Assembly (NCBI GenBank): GCA_038200385.1
Contig: JBBPYA010000338.1
Span: forward strand, 1-37,537
Reading direction: 5' to 3'
DNA from: JBBPYA01 sp038200385
GTDB taxonomy: Bacteria; Actinomycetota; Actinomycetes; Mycobacteriales; Geodermatophilaceae
Length of the DNA: 37,537 bases
Positions 1 to 10,020 of the stretch are shown piece after piece. The notes beneath the pieces were generated by a model that was not told where the DNA came from, did not search any database, and was given only the letters and a program-made list of their open reading frames with translations. The stretch's first letter is position 1; each line of letters starts with the position of its first letter. Position numbers and translations under genes: made by a program.

Positions 1-1
1 G

Positions 2-259
2 CAGGAGCGCAACGGCCAGACCCTGTTCGAACTCTGCGGCCGGCTGGCCACCAGGCACGGCCTCGGATCCTCCCGCCAGGCCATCTCCCAACATCTCGAT
101 GTCCTGGCGGCCGCCCGGCTGGTCGCCACCCGCCGCGAGGGTCGCTACAAGTTCCACGAGTTCGACGCGGGTCCGCTTCGCGCCATTGGCGAGCGGTGGC
201 CGGCGCCACCATTAGGAGACCAGGATGCGGATCAACCTGACCAGCGTGTTCGTCGATGA
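2..259 (+). CDS. ArsR-family HTH regulator, 3' part only
   Basis: The reading frame is open from the first bases of the window and stops at 257-259, so the N-terminus lies upstream. The visible part carries a winged-helix recognition helix (SSRQAISQHLDVLAAARLV) followed by a wing (TRREGRYKFHEF), the typical end of ArsR-family repressors. Its 3' end overlaps the start of the VOC gene by 35 bases, so the two are probably translationally coupled. ArsR-VOC pairs are common in actinobacteria, and I infer that the regulator controls its neighbour. The ligand is unknown, and no metal-binding cysteines can be seen in the part present. Confidence 0.8.
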   Translation, partial: QERNGQTLFELCGRLATRHGLGSSRQAISQHLDVLAAARLVATRREGRYKFHEFDAGPLRAIGERWPAPPLGDQDADQPDQRVRR

Positions 260-608
260 CCAGGACAAGGCGTTGCGGTTCTACACCGAGACGCTCGGCT
301 TCCGGAAGAAGGCCGAGGTCCCGCTGGGGGAGCACCGCTGGCTCACCGTCGTCTCACCCGACGAGCCCGATGGCACCGAACTCGTCCTCGAACCCGACGA
401 CCGCCCGGCGGTGCGCCCGTTCAAGGCGGCGCTCACCGCTGACGGCATCCCGTGGACCAGCTTCGCCGTCGGTGACGTCGACGCCGAGGCCGAGCGGCTG
501 CGGGGGCTCGGCGTGGTCTTCACCCAGGAGCCCACTGCCATGGGTGCGTTCACGACAGCGGTCCTCGACGACACCTGCGGCAACCTCATCCAGATCCAGG
601 CGCAGTAG
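225..608 (+). CDS. VOC (glyoxalase/bleomycin-resistance/dioxygenase fold) protein
   Basis: This 127-residue protein opens with MRINLTSVFVDDQDKALRFY, the first beta-alpha unit of the vicinal-oxygen-chelate fold. It ends with the paired-module signature FTTAVLDDTCGNLIQI, in which an acidic or glutamine metal ligand normally sits. Family members include lactoylglutathione lyases, extradiol dioxygenases and antibiotic-binding proteins, and the substrate cannot be read from the sequence. A good ribosome site (AGGAG, 214-218) lies six bases before the ATG, inside the upstream ArsR gene. The gene converges with the SMR gene, leaving 14 bases between the stops. Confidence 0.85.
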   Translation: MRINLTSVFVDDQDKALRFYTETLGFRKKAEVPLGEHRWLTVVSPDEPDGTELVLEPDDRPAVRPFKAALTADGIPWTSFAVGDVDAEAERLRGLGVVFTQEPTAMGAFTTAVLDDTCGNLIQIQAQ

Positions 609-622
609 CACGCCGCACCTCG

Positions 623-946
623 TCAGTGCGCGCCCCCGGCCTCCAGCGCCACGATGCCGACGAGGACCAGGACGAGGCCGCCCAGCTGGATCGCGGACAG
701 GGACTCGCCGAACAGCGGGATGCTCAGCACGGCGACGGCGGCCACCCCCACCGCTGCCCAGATCCCGTACGCCACGCCCAACGGCACGTCCCGGACCAGC
801 ACCTGCGAGAGCAGACCGAACGCCGCCAGGTACCCGATCACCACGACGATCACGAACCCGGTTCGGGACAGCCCCTCCGACGCCCGCAGGCACAGCGTCG
901 CGATGACTTCGGCCGCGATGGCAGCGGCCAGAAACACGTACCCCAC
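623..946 (-). CDS. SMR-family small multidrug/guanidinium efflux protein
   Basis: A four-helix membrane protein of the small multidrug resistance family (EmrE, SugE/Gdx, Mmr), which exchanges protons for cationic drugs or guanidinium. Hallmarks are the membrane-embedded glutamate in the first helix (FLAAAIAAEVIATLCLRAS), the GVAYGIWAAVG loop, and a last helix with GLVLVLVGIVAL. I chose the GTG at 946 because a GAAGG ribosome site (955-959) precedes it by eight bases. It also gives a 107-residue protein with the glutamate at residue 13, close to Glu14 of EmrE. An ATG at 979 would add 11 residues and has no good ribosome site. Whether it acts alone or as half of a heterodimer is unclear; no second SMR gene is adjacent. 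Confidence 0.88.
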   Translation of the reverse strand: MGYVFLAAAIAAEVIATLCLRASEGLSRTGFVIVVVIGYLAAFGLLSQVLVRDVPLGVAYGIWAAVGVAAVAVLSIPLFGESLSAIQLGGLVLVLVGIVALEAGGAH

Positions 947-1056
947 AGCAGTGCCCTTCGACGTCGACGGTCCGGGCATCGTCGCAGGGCGCCCGCGACC
1001 GCACGCGACGCCTCAGGGGGCGGGCGGCCCGAACCCGGCGGGATAGCGTGCTGCCC

Positions 1057-3087
<2,031 letters not shown>

Positions 3088-3099
3088 CCGCAGGTCACG

Positions 3100-3240
3100 T
3101 TGAGCACGCACATCCAGGACATCGTGAACCTGGTCCACTACGAGGATCTCGTCGACATCGTGCTGCTCGGCTTCTCCTGGTCCCCGCAGTCGCCGGTGAT
3201 CGTGGGATGTTCAAGGCGACCGCGGGTATCGCAGCCCTGA
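3100..3240 (+). pseudogene. Remnant of an alpha/beta-hydrolase (EstC/salicylate-esterase type)
   Basis: Translating from the TTG at 3100 gives HIQDIVNLVHYEDLVDIVLLGFSW and then loses similarity. This matches the internal stretch of plant-type or actinobacterial esterases that reads roughly THVQDVVNLLEYEDLxDVVLVGHSYGG. Neither the N-terminal oxyanion region (VLVHGAWHG type) nor anything after the nucleophile elbow is present. The elbow itself is damaged (GFSWSP in place of GHSYGG). It starts 12 bases after the paaZ stop, without a convincing ribosome site. I read it as a gene fragment, not a working gene. Confidence 0.6.
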
Positions 3241-3437
3241 TCGCCGGGTTGACTGCCTGCACCAACAACGTCCCCGCACCGACGAGGGTGCCGCGGCGTC
3301 GAGGGCGGCCAGACGGGCCCGGCATGGAGGTGCAGGGGACCGCGACGTCGGGCCAGGCAACGCTGACCACCCGCGGGCTCACCAGACGGTCACCTGACGC
3401 GGCTGCCTGGCCTTGCGGAGCCGACGGTCCTTGGTGA
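3207..3437 (+). other. Possible broken lipoprotein start
   Basis: A 76-codon frame begins MFKATAGIAALIAGLTACTN, which resembles a short lipoprotein signal with a lipobox-like LTAC. The rest is basic and proline/arginine-rich (VPRRRGRPDGPG), typical of out-of-frame translation in GC-rich DNA. It has no strong ribosome site, overlaps the esterase remnant, and runs 59 bases antisense into vapC. It may be the 5' end of a decayed lipoprotein gene or chance. Apart from this and the esterase remnant, I see nothing else in 3088-3378. Confidence 0.2.
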
Positions 3438-3771
3438 CCAGCGTCGTTCCCCGGACCAGGGCCGTTGCGTAGATCAGCCGGTCGGCGGGATCAGTGGGGA
3501 ACGACGCCGGCAAGGCGACGGCGACATCGGCGATGGACGGGGTGATGCCTACCGTCTGCACGCCCGCGGCGAGCCCGTCCAGCCACGTCGGCACCGGAAC
3601 CGCAAGGACGATCCGGTCGTGGCGGGCCAACCAGGACAGCTCGAACCACGTGATGGCTGAGACGAGCAGCTCACTGGCTCCGATCACGGCGGCAGTAGCG
3701 GTCGGACTGAGGCGCTCCGGCTCGCTGGACCACCACACCAGGACGTGGGTGTCCAGGACGACGGCGCTCAC
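3379..3771 (-). CDS. PIN-domain ribonuclease toxin (VapC type)
   Basis: A 130-residue PIN-domain protein. The acidic metal-binding residues are visible: D7 (VVLDTHVLVWW), E44 (SAITWFEL), D94/D97 (TDPADRLIYATA) and D115 (LVTKDRRL). VapC toxins cleave specific tRNA or rRNA sites when freed from their antitoxin. The GTG start overlaps the antitoxin stop in a GTGA tetranucleotide, the usual coupling in type II toxin-antitoxin operons with the antitoxin first. The Trp-Trp after the first aspartate is common in the PIN group paired with Phd/YefM-like antitoxins. Confidence 0.88.
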   Translation of the reverse strand: MSAVVLDTHVLVWWSSEPERLSPTATAAVIGASELLVSAITWFELSWLARHDRIVLAVPVPTWLDGLAAGVQTVGITPSIADVAVALPASFPTDPADRLIYATALVRGTTLVTKDRRLRKARQPRQVTVW

Positions 3772-3995
3772 CCTAGGTTCCAGCTGACTCCCGTCGAGAA
3801 CAGGTCCTCGTCGTCGGCGCAGCTCCGGGCAGCTCCGGAGAACCTCCCGCGCAGCGCGTACGGCCCGCTGGCCGGGACCAGCCGGGCCACCACCCGACCG
3901 TGTTTGGTGATCTCCACCTCCTCGCCCTGCGCGCCCTCGTCGAGCAGCGCGAGGATCCGTGCCTTGACGTCCGTGGCGGTCATGGTCCGGGTCAT
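3768..3995 (-). CDS. Phd/YefM-type antitoxin
   Basis: A 75-residue antitoxin, first gene of the toxin-antitoxin pair. The N-terminal part (MTATDVKARILALLDEGAQG, then EEVEITKHGRVVARLVP) is the Phd/YefM DNA-binding fold. The C-terminal tail (SCADDEDLFSTGVSWNLG) would wrap the toxin. An alternative ATG lies at 3983 (fifth codon). Neither start has a strong ribosome site, but a TATTCT -10-like hexamer ends six bases before the ATG at 3995, so the message may be leaderless. Antitoxins of this family usually repress their own promoter, and no clear operator could be assigned. Confidence 0.85.
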   Translation of the reverse strand: MTRTMTATDVKARILALLDEGAQGEEVEITKHGRVVARLVPASGPYALRGRFSGAARSCADDEDLFSTGVSWNLG

Positions 3996-4010
3996 ACGGT
4001 CAGAATACTG
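3996..4010 (-). promoter_or_regulatory. Candidate -10 element of the toxin-antitoxin operon
   Basis: On the minus strand TATTCT occupies 4007-4002, six bases before the antitoxin ATG. That spacing puts the transcription start at or beside the start codon, as in leaderless actinobacterial genes. No good -35 hexamer is visible at the usual distance. Confidence 0.3.
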
Positions 4011-4022
4011 GTCAGCTGGTCG

Positions 4023-5189
4023 TCAGCCCAGGCTCAGGACGCCGAGGACGTGCCGGGCCGCGGCGCCACCCTCGGCCTCGGCGATCTCCAGCGCCCCGGG
4101 GACGTCGAGGTCGGCGAGCAGTGCCGCGCTGACCGCGGCGACCGCCGGTTCGGAGGACGCCGGCCGGCCGGCCGCGGCGTACAGGCGTTCCAGCCGGTCC
4201 GCCGCCGCGCCGAGCAGGTCAGGGCGGTACTCCCAGGGCTGCGACCAGGACCGGTCCAGCAGGAGCAGGCGCACCGCGACCGGAGAGTGGTCGGCCAGCA
4301 GGTCCGCGACCAGGGTCAGGTTGCCGGTCGACTTCGCCATCTTCGTGCCGTCCTGCATGACCGCGGCGACGTTGAGCCGGGCCCGGGCGAACGGCGAGAC
4401 CGCGGTGGCCGCCTGGGCCATCGCCGCCTGGTAGGCGTGGTGCGGGAACGTGAGGTCGGCTCCGCCGGCGAGCAGGTCGACGCTGGCCCCGAACACCGTC
4501 AGCGCCATCGCGGCGCACTCGGCGTGCCAGCCCGGCCGACCCCACCCCCATGGGCTGGGCCAGGCCGGGTCGGATGCACCGGACGGGCGCCACACGGGAA
4601 CGTCGAAGGGGTCCTCACGACGGTCGTCGTCGGGCTGGTCGCCGTACTCCGCCGACAACACCAGTGCCGCATCGCGATCCAGGCCGAGCGCCGCGGGCAC
4701 GCCTGCGCCGCGGAAGTAGAGGTAGCCGTCGCGTTCGTAGGCCGAACCGGTGGCGAGCAGCGCCAGGCCCAGCCGGACGACGTTCGGGATGTGGTGCCGG
4801 GCCCGCGGCTCGTGCGCCGGCCGGCGTACGGACAGCGCCCGCATGTCCTGCTCGAACAGGTACTCCTGGCTCAACGCGAACTCGTCGTAGTGCCGGCCGC
4901 GGACCTCCGCGGCCCGGGTCAGGACGTCGTCCACGTCGGTGACGTTGCGGCACACCGAGACCTCGGCCCCGGTCATCCGTAGCACGGAGGCGGCGGCGTC
5001 GGCCCAGACGAACGTCGCGGCATGCCCGAGGTGGGTGACGTCGTACGGGGTGATCCCGCAGACGTAGATCCGGGCCGGGCCGACCACCGGCAGGGGACCG
5101 CCGCCGAGGTACAGGTCCCCGCCAGGACCGGGATCCGCTCCGGGCACCCGCCCAGCCGTGCCCATCACACCCGAGGAGCCAGCAGCCAT
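4023..5189 (-). CDS. MshC/cysteinyl-tRNA-synthetase-like class I ligase
   Basis: A 388-residue class I adenylating enzyme related to cysteinyl-tRNA synthetase. It is closer to MshC, which activates cysteine and joins it to glucosaminyl-inositol in mycothiol synthesis. The HIGH motif reads GITPYDVTHLGHA (residues 45-57) in the MshC style. The KMSKS loop is K283-M-A-K-S. Zinc ligands C44, C225 and H250 are present. The fourth CysRS ligand (Glu) is replaced by Gln254, as MshC also lacks it. The C-terminal tRNA-binding extension of CysRS is absent. True mshC usually has other neighbours, so this may be mshC itself or a paralogue that charges another acceptor. M9 is an alternative start. Confidence 0.75.
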   Translation of the reverse strand: MAAGSSGVMGTAGRVPGADPGPGGDLYLGGGPLPVVGPARIYVCGITPYDVTHLGHAATFVWADAAASVLRMTGAEVSVCRNVTDVDDVLTRAAEVRGRHYDEFALSQEYLFEQDMRALSVRRPAHEPRARHHIPNVVRLGLALLATGSAYERDGYLYFRGAGVPAALGLDRDAALVLSAEYGDQPDDDRREDPFDVPVWRPSGASDPAWPSPWGWGRPGWHAECAAMALTVFGASVDLLAGGADLTFPHHAYQAAMAQAATAVSPFARARLNVAAVMQDGTKMAKSTGNLTLVADLLADHSPVAVRLLLLDRSWSQPWEYRPDLLGAAADRLERLYAAAGRPASSEPAVAAVSAALLADLDVPGALEIAEAEGGAAARHVLGVLSLG

Positions 5190-5279
5190 CCCCCCATCCT
5201 GCCCGCCCGCCCCGGCGCGGGTCGCGGCGAGCCTGCGCCGGCGGCCGGCACCCCGGCATCGACGCCGGTGGTCAGCGGT

Positions 5280-7250
5280 TCAGCGCTCGGCGAGCCACAG
5301 GAATCCCAGCGGTGGCAACTGCCAGCTTCCGTCGCGGAACTCGACGCCGTCCCCGGTCAGCACCGGGTGCAGGGACCCCAGCCCGGCCAGGGGTCCCAGC
5401 GGCACCGCTGTCGGCACCTCGGCGAAGCTGGCCAGCCCGATGAAGTGGCCGCCCTGGGGGGCCCAACGCTGCCAGGCCAGCACCCGGCTGTCCCACACGT
5501 CCCACGTCGTACCCTCCGCGCCGCCGCGTAGCGCCGGGACGTCCTGGCGGGCCGCACCGAGGCGCTGCACCCACGCGTACACCCGGCCCTCGAGGGTGGC
5601 CGGGTCGTGCCGGCGGGCTGCCACCGTCCAGTCCATCCACGGCCGGTGCAGCCAGCGGTTGTCCGCGGCCAGCTGGGGGTCGGCCCGGTACGCCGTGTCG
5701 TTGCGCAGTGCCAACTCGTCACCCATGTACAGCAGGGGCAGCCCGCCGTAGCCGTAGACGACGGAGTAGACGAGCACCAGTCGGCGGATCCCCCAGTCCA
5801 GGCTTTCGGGGTCGCCGCGCTCCAAAGCCTCCTCGATTCCGCACAGCGCGGCGGCCGTCCCGGAGACGCGGGCGTCACCGGTTCGTTCGTTGACCTGGAA
5901 CAGCGCACCGCGGGCGAAGGAGCCAGGGAACTGCCCGCTGTAGAAGTCGTTGAGGAACCGCCGGTGCCAGAAGCCGTCCAGCCCGACCGACGTCGCGTCG
6001 GTGTCGCTGACCGCCCACCCGATGTCGTCGTGGCCGCGGGCGTAGCTGACCCAGGAGGTCTCCGCGGGGATGGGGGCCATCCGGCCGAGCGCCCGCCTGG
6101 CCAGCTCGGCGTCCTTGGTCGCCAGGCTGCTCCACAGCATCACCATGAGCTGGTTGTGGTAGGCCAGCTCGCACTCGGGCCGGTACCGCTCGTGCGCCCC
6201 CAGATAGCCGGTCAGCTCCTCCGGGGCCACGATCGCCTCGGCCTTGAACACGGTGGCCGGCGCGGCCAGCCGGACCAGGCCGTGGAAGATCTGCATGATC
6301 GCGTGCGCCTCGGGTTGGTTCTGGCAGTCGGTCCCGAGCCGTTTCCAGAGGAACGGCACCGCGTCCATCCGGAAGATCTCCACGCCCCGGTTGGCCAGCC
6401 ACAGGATCTCCCCCACCATCGCCAGCAGCACTTTGGGATTGGCGTAGTTGAGGTCCCACTGATACGGCCAGAACGTCGTCCACACCCAGCCGCCGGCTCC
6501 GGCGCGGGCCTGCTCCACCCAGCTGAACGAGCCCGGAGCGCGGTCGGGGAACACCGGCGGAATCGTCGCGTCGAAGGCGTCGGGCAGCCCGCGGTCGGCG
6601 AAGGCGGTGTAGAAGTCGGTGTACGCCGGATCGCCGGTCAGCCAGCCCTGCGCCCAGCGATGTTCGCGGGCGGTGTGGTTGACCACCACGTCTATGCACA
6701 GGCTCATCCCCCGGGCCCGCAGCGCGGCCGCACCGGCGGACAGGTCGGCCATCGAGCCCAGCCGCGGATCGACGGCGCGGTAGTCGGCGACGGCGTACCC
6801 ACCGTCGTTCTCCCCGGGCCGCGGGCGCAGCAGCGGCATCAGGTGCAGGTACGTCACGCCCAGCTCGGCCAGGTAGTCAAGCCGCTCGGGCAGCCCGGAC
6901 AGCGTGCCGCAGAAGCGGTCGGTGTAGCAGACGTAACCCTGCATCCGGGGATCCTGGAACCAACCTGGCTCGGCCTCGCGCCGCCGGTCCAGTTGCCGCA
7001 GGTCCTCCGGGCGCTCCTGGGCCGCGGCCAGCGCCAGCAGCGCGCCGCGCTCGAGTAGGTCCGTCACGTCGGCGCTCCGGCCGTACACCAGGGACAGGGC
7101 GTCGGTCAGATCGGCCGTGCCCAACGCGAGCCGGCCGAGGAACGCCGGTGCCTCGACTGGGCCCAGCGCCGCCGTCACCACGTCGGCCAGCCGGACCTGC
7201 AGCCGATCCCCCACTGATCCCGCTGGCTCGGCAGTCGATCCGGCGGTCAT
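5280..7250 (-). CDS. Amylosucrase (GH13 subfamily 4)
   Basis: A 656-residue glucansucrase that splits sucrose and transfers glucose to an alpha-1,4-glucan, releasing fructose. It aligns by eye along its length with Neisseria polysaccharea amylosucrase (636 residues). Shared blocks include NDGGYAVADYRAVDPRLG, DVVVNHTAREHRWAQG, WVWTTFWPYQWDLNYANP and RVSGTAAALCG. The catalytic triad is visible: nucleophile D296 (FRMDAVPFLWK), acid/base E338 (FKAEAI) and D408 (ARGHDDIGW). There is no signal peptide, so it acts in the cytosol on imported or internal sucrose. It is divergent from the GntR gene. The ATG at 7250 has a weak ribosome site. Some relatives act as sucrose hydrolases or isomerases, so product specificity is uncertain. 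Confidence 0.92.
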   Translation of the reverse strand: MTAGSTAEPAGSVGDRLQVRLADVVTAALGPVEAPAFLGRLALGTADLTDALSLVYGRSADVTDLLERGALLALAAAQERPEDLRQLDRRREAEPGWFQDPRMQGYVCYTDRFCGTLSGLPERLDYLAELGVTYLHLMPLLRPRPGENDGGYAVADYRAVDPRLGSMADLSAGAAALRARGMSLCIDVVVNHTAREHRWAQGWLTGDPAYTDFYTAFADRGLPDAFDATIPPVFPDRAPGSFSWVEQARAGAGGWVWTTFWPYQWDLNYANPKVLLAMVGEILWLANRGVEIFRMDAVPFLWKRLGTDCQNQPEAHAIMQIFHGLVRLAAPATVFKAEAIVAPEELTGYLGAHERYRPECELAYHNQLMVMLWSSLATKDAELARRALGRMAPIPAETSWVSYARGHDDIGWAVSDTDATSVGLDGFWHRRFLNDFYSGQFPGSFARGALFQVNERTGDARVSGTAAALCGIEEALERGDPESLDWGIRRLVLVYSVVYGYGGLPLLYMGDELALRNDTAYRADPQLAADNRWLHRPWMDWTVAARRHDPATLEGRVYAWVQRLGAARQDVPALRGGAEGTTWDVWDSRVLAWQRWAPQGGHFIGLASFAEVPTAVPLGPLAGLGSLHPVLTGDGVEFRDGSWQLPPLGFLWLAER

Positions 7251-7293
7251 GAGGGAGCATCTAACCCGACTCCGCGTCGTGCGCCGTCCGAGC

Positions 7294-7326
7294 GGTACTA
7301 CCCACCGGCCGCAGATGTCCGTACAT
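7294..7326. promoter_or_regulatory. Candidate operators between amylosucrase and GntR genes
   Basis: The 163-base divergent spacer (7251-7413) contains two short palindromes: GGTACTACC (7294-7302), and ATGT-CCGT-ACAT (7315-7326). Either could bind the GntR/HutC regulator encoded downstream, but neither is long or repeated enough to be certain. Confidence 0.25.
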
Positions 7327-7413
7327 TAGATCCGCCGGAGGACCCCCGGCAGGGCTTCGGCCGACCGCGCCGGCGTGCCGGAGCGGGGCCGGCGAGCGCG
7401 ATCGGAGGTGGCC

Positions 7414-8259
7414 GTGCCGGCGCCGAGCACGCGGACCCTCGATCGCGGTGGGGCCCGCCCGCTGTGGGCGCAGCTGCAAGCCGATCTGCAGCGCCGGGTG
7501 GATTCCGGCGAGTTCGCGGCGGCCTTTCCGCCTGAGCTGACGCTGGTCGAGCAGTACGGCGTCAGCCGGCACACCGTGCGCGAGGCGCTGCGCCGTTTCC
7601 GGGCCGAGGGCGTGGTCATCTCCGCCCGTGGCCGGGCCCCGCGACTGGCCGGCCCGGTGGACATCCAACAGCCGCTGGGCGCGATCTACAGCCTGTTCGC
7701 CGCGGTGGAGGCCACCGGCGCGGAGCAGCGCAGCATCGTGCGCGCCCTCGACGTCCGCACCGACGGGGCGGTCGCGTCCCGGCTGGAGCTGGCGGCCTCC
7801 ACCCCGCTGCTGCACCTGGAGCGGCTACGGCTGGCCGCCGGCGAGCCGTTGGCCCTCGACCGGGTGTGGCTGCCTGCGTCGCTGGCCGGTGCGTTGCTGG
7901 ATGCCGACTTCGGGCACACCGCGCTGTACCTCGAGCTGGACCGGCGCTGCGGCATCCGCCTGACCGGGGGTGAGGAGCACCTGCGAGCGGTAGTGCCCAG
8001 CTCGGCCGAGCGGACGCTGCTCGGCCTCGGGCAGCACGCCGCCGCGTTGGCCATCGACCGGCTCGGGAGGCGGGCCGAGGAACCCCTGGAGTTGCGCCAG
8101 ACCCTGGTCCGGGGCGACCGCTTCTCGGTGACCGCGCAGTTCTCCGCCGGGAGCTACCGCCTGGACCTGGCCCACCAGGAGGCGCCCAGGGCAGCGGCCC
8201 GCCGCGGGTCCCCACGCCCGCCGCGACGGCGGGGCGCTCCGCGGGCGGCTGCCGGGTGA
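7414..8259 (+). CDS. GntR-family regulator, HutC/UTRA type
   Basis: A regulator with an N-terminal winged helix (LVEQYGVSRHTVREALRRFRAEGVV, about residues 45-70) followed by a UTRA ligand-binding domain (about 95-250; e.g. HLERLRLAAGEPLALDRVWLP). HutC-type members bind sugars, amino-acid derivatives or similar effectors and repress nearby operons. I take the GTG at 7414 as start because GGAGG (7404-7408) lies five bases before it; GTG codons at 7375 and 7408 are in the same frame. The last 30 residues are arginine/proline-rich and unconserved. The stop overlaps the SulP start (GTGA), so the two are co-translated. Likely targets are the divergent amylosucrase gene, its own operon, or both. Confidence 0.85.
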   Translation: MPAPSTRTLDRGGARPLWAQLQADLQRRVDSGEFAAAFPPELTLVEQYGVSRHTVREALRRFRAEGVVISARGRAPRLAGPVDIQQPLGAIYSLFAAVEATGAEQRSIVRALDVRTDGAVASRLELAASTPLLHLERLRLAAGEPLALDRVWLPASLAGALLDADFGHTALYLELDRRCGIRLTGGEEHLRAVVPSSAERTLLGLGQHAAALAIDRLGRRAEEPLELRQTLVRGDRFSVTAQFSAGSYRLDLAHQEAPRAAARRGSPRPPRRRGAPRAAAG

Positions 8260-9986
8260 AGCCGGAACAGGTCCTGCCCGCCCTTCGGTGGGCCCGCGGG
8301 TACGATCGGCACCTGCTCACCGCCGACGGGCGGGCGGCGCTCGTCGTCGGCGTACTCATCGTCCCGCAGGCGATGGCCTACGCGACTCTGGCCGGGACGC
8401 CACCCATCACCGGCCTGTACGCCGCGGTGGTCGCGCTCACCGTCTACGCCCTGCTCGGAAGCAGCGACTTCTCCTGCCCCGCGCCGGCCGCGATCGACGC
8501 GCTGCTCGTCGCCGCCGCGGTCGGCCCGCTGGCCGATGGTGACCCCGGCCGCTACGTCGCCCTCGCCGGCCTGCTCGCGCTGCTCACCGGGGCGCTGCAG
8601 ATCGCCGCCGGCGCGCTGCGGGTGGGCGCCCTGGTCGGCTTCGTCTCCGTACCGGTGATCTCCGGATTCACGATGGCCGCCGCCCTGACGATCGCGGTCA
8701 GCCAGCTCCGGCCACTGCTCGGGCTGTCGGGGGGAGGGGGTACGGCGACCCTGCTCGACGGGGTCACCGGGCTGCTCGACTCCGTCGGAACCATCCAGTG
8801 GGTCACCGCCGCGGTGGGCATCGGCTGCGTGATCGGGCTGCTCGCCCTGCGCCGGTTCACCCCGTCCTGGCTGCCGGCGCCGCTCGTGGTGCTCGTCGTC
8901 GTGACCGCGCTGGTCTCGCTGCCGGGACTGCGCGGCCAGCTGGCCGCCATCGGCCCGGTCCCACACGGCCTGCCCACACCCGCTCTTCCGGCGCTGTCCA
9001 CCGCGGACATCGCCGCCCTGCTGCCGTCGGCGGCCGCGCTGGCCCTGGTCTCCTACCTGGAGTCGATCGGATCGGCGGCTGCGTTCGCGCGTCGGACCCG
9101 CGCCCGGATCAACCCCAACCAGGAGCTGGTCGCGCTGGGTGCCTGCAACACCGCGTGCGGGCTCTTCCGGGGGTTCAACGTGGCCGCCGGCTTCTCCCGC
9201 AGCGCGCTGTCGTTCAACGCCGGAGCACGGACGCCCCTGACCGGCCTGCTGGCCGCGGTCCTGGTCGCGGTGGCCCTGCTCACGATCGGGCCGGTGCTGG
9301 CGCTGCTGCCCGTCGCCGCGCTGGCCGCGGTCATCATGGTGTCCGTCTTCGCCCTGGTCGACCTGCGGGCGACCCTGGAGGTGGCCCGGGTTCGCCGTAC
9401 CGACCTGATCGCACTCGTCGCCGCGTTTCTCGCCACCGCCGTGCTCGGTCCGGCGTCCGGCCTCGGCGTCGGGGTCGGCGTCAGCCTCGTGGTCTTCCTC
9501 CGGCAGTCGGCCCGCCCACACTTCCCTGAGCTGGGCCGGGTCGAAGGGACCGCGCGCTACCGCAACCTGTCGCGGTACTCCGACGTGTACACCGACCGCG
9601 CCGTCCTGCTGCTCCGGCTGGACGCGCCGCTGTACTTCGCCAACGCGCAGGAGGTCTCGGACCGGGTCAGCAGCCTGGCTGCCCGTCGCCCCGAGCTGCG
9701 CCACGTCGTCGTCGACGCCAGCGCGATCAGCTGGCTGGACTACACCGGGACCGAGACCATCGCCGAGCTGGAGCGCTCCCTCGGGGAATCCGGGGTGCAG
9801 TTGCACCTGGCGGCGCTGCGCGGGCCTCCGCGCGACATCCTGGCTCGCACCAGGCACGGCGCCTGGATGGCGGAGCACCACCGCCTGCACCCGGACGTGG
9901 CCGCGGCGGTCTCCGCGCTCGGACTGGATCCCGACTCGGACCTCCTCCCACCCGCCGTCACCGACCAGCCCCCGACCCGCAACTAG
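8256..9986 (+). CDS. SulP-family anion permease with STAS domain
   Basis: A 576-residue SulP (SLC26-like) transporter. The membrane core (about residues 25-430) begins with the family signature VVGVLIVPQAMAYATLAGTPPITGLYAAVVAL, and includes GFVSVPVISGFTMAAALTIAVSQL and the conserved FRGFNVAAGFSRSALSFNAGARTPLTG. A cytosolic STAS domain follows (about 440-560; VVVDASAISWLDYTGTETIAELE). SulP proteins move sulfate, bicarbonate, molybdate or other oxyanions. No carbonic anhydrase is fused or adjacent. The gene overlaps the GntR gene by four bases and ends 34 bases before the Fe-S/NrfD gene. An oxyanion linked to the following molybdenum oxidoreductase is a reasonable but unproven substrate. Confidence 0.9.
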   Translation: MKPEQVLPALRWARGYDRHLLTADGRAALVVGVLIVPQAMAYATLAGTPPITGLYAAVVALTVYALLGSSDFSCPAPAAIDALLVAAAVGPLADGDPGRYVALAGLLALLTGALQIAAGALRVGALVGFVSVPVISGFTMAAALTIAVSQLRPLLGLSGGGGTATLLDGVTGLLDSVGTIQWVTAAVGIGCVIGLLALRRFTPSWLPAPLVVLVVVTALVSLPGLRGQLAAIGPVPHGLPTPALPALSTADIAALLPSAAALALVSYLESIGSAAAFARRTRARINPNQELVALGACNTACGLFRGFNVAAGFSRSALSFNAGARTPLTGLLAAVLVAVALLTIGPVLALLPVAALAAVIMVSVFALVDLRATLEVARVRRTDLIALVAAFLATAVLGPASGLGVGVGVSLVVFLRQSARPHFPELGRVEGTARYRNLSRYSDVYTDRAVLLLRLDAPLYFANAQEVSDRVSSLAARRPELRHVVVDASAISWLDYTGTETIAELERSLGESGVQLHLAALRGPPRDILARTRHGAWMAEHHRLHPDVAAAVSALGLDPDSDLLPPAVTDQPPTRN

Positions 9987-10020
9987 GGTCTACCCACTCT
10001 CGTCCCAAGGAGCGCCCCGC

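Noticed and set aside
8154..9890. A 578-codon minus-strand frame over the SulP gene
   Set aside because: Gln/Gly/Asp/Arg-rich shadow. The SulP frame has membrane helices and a STAS domain.
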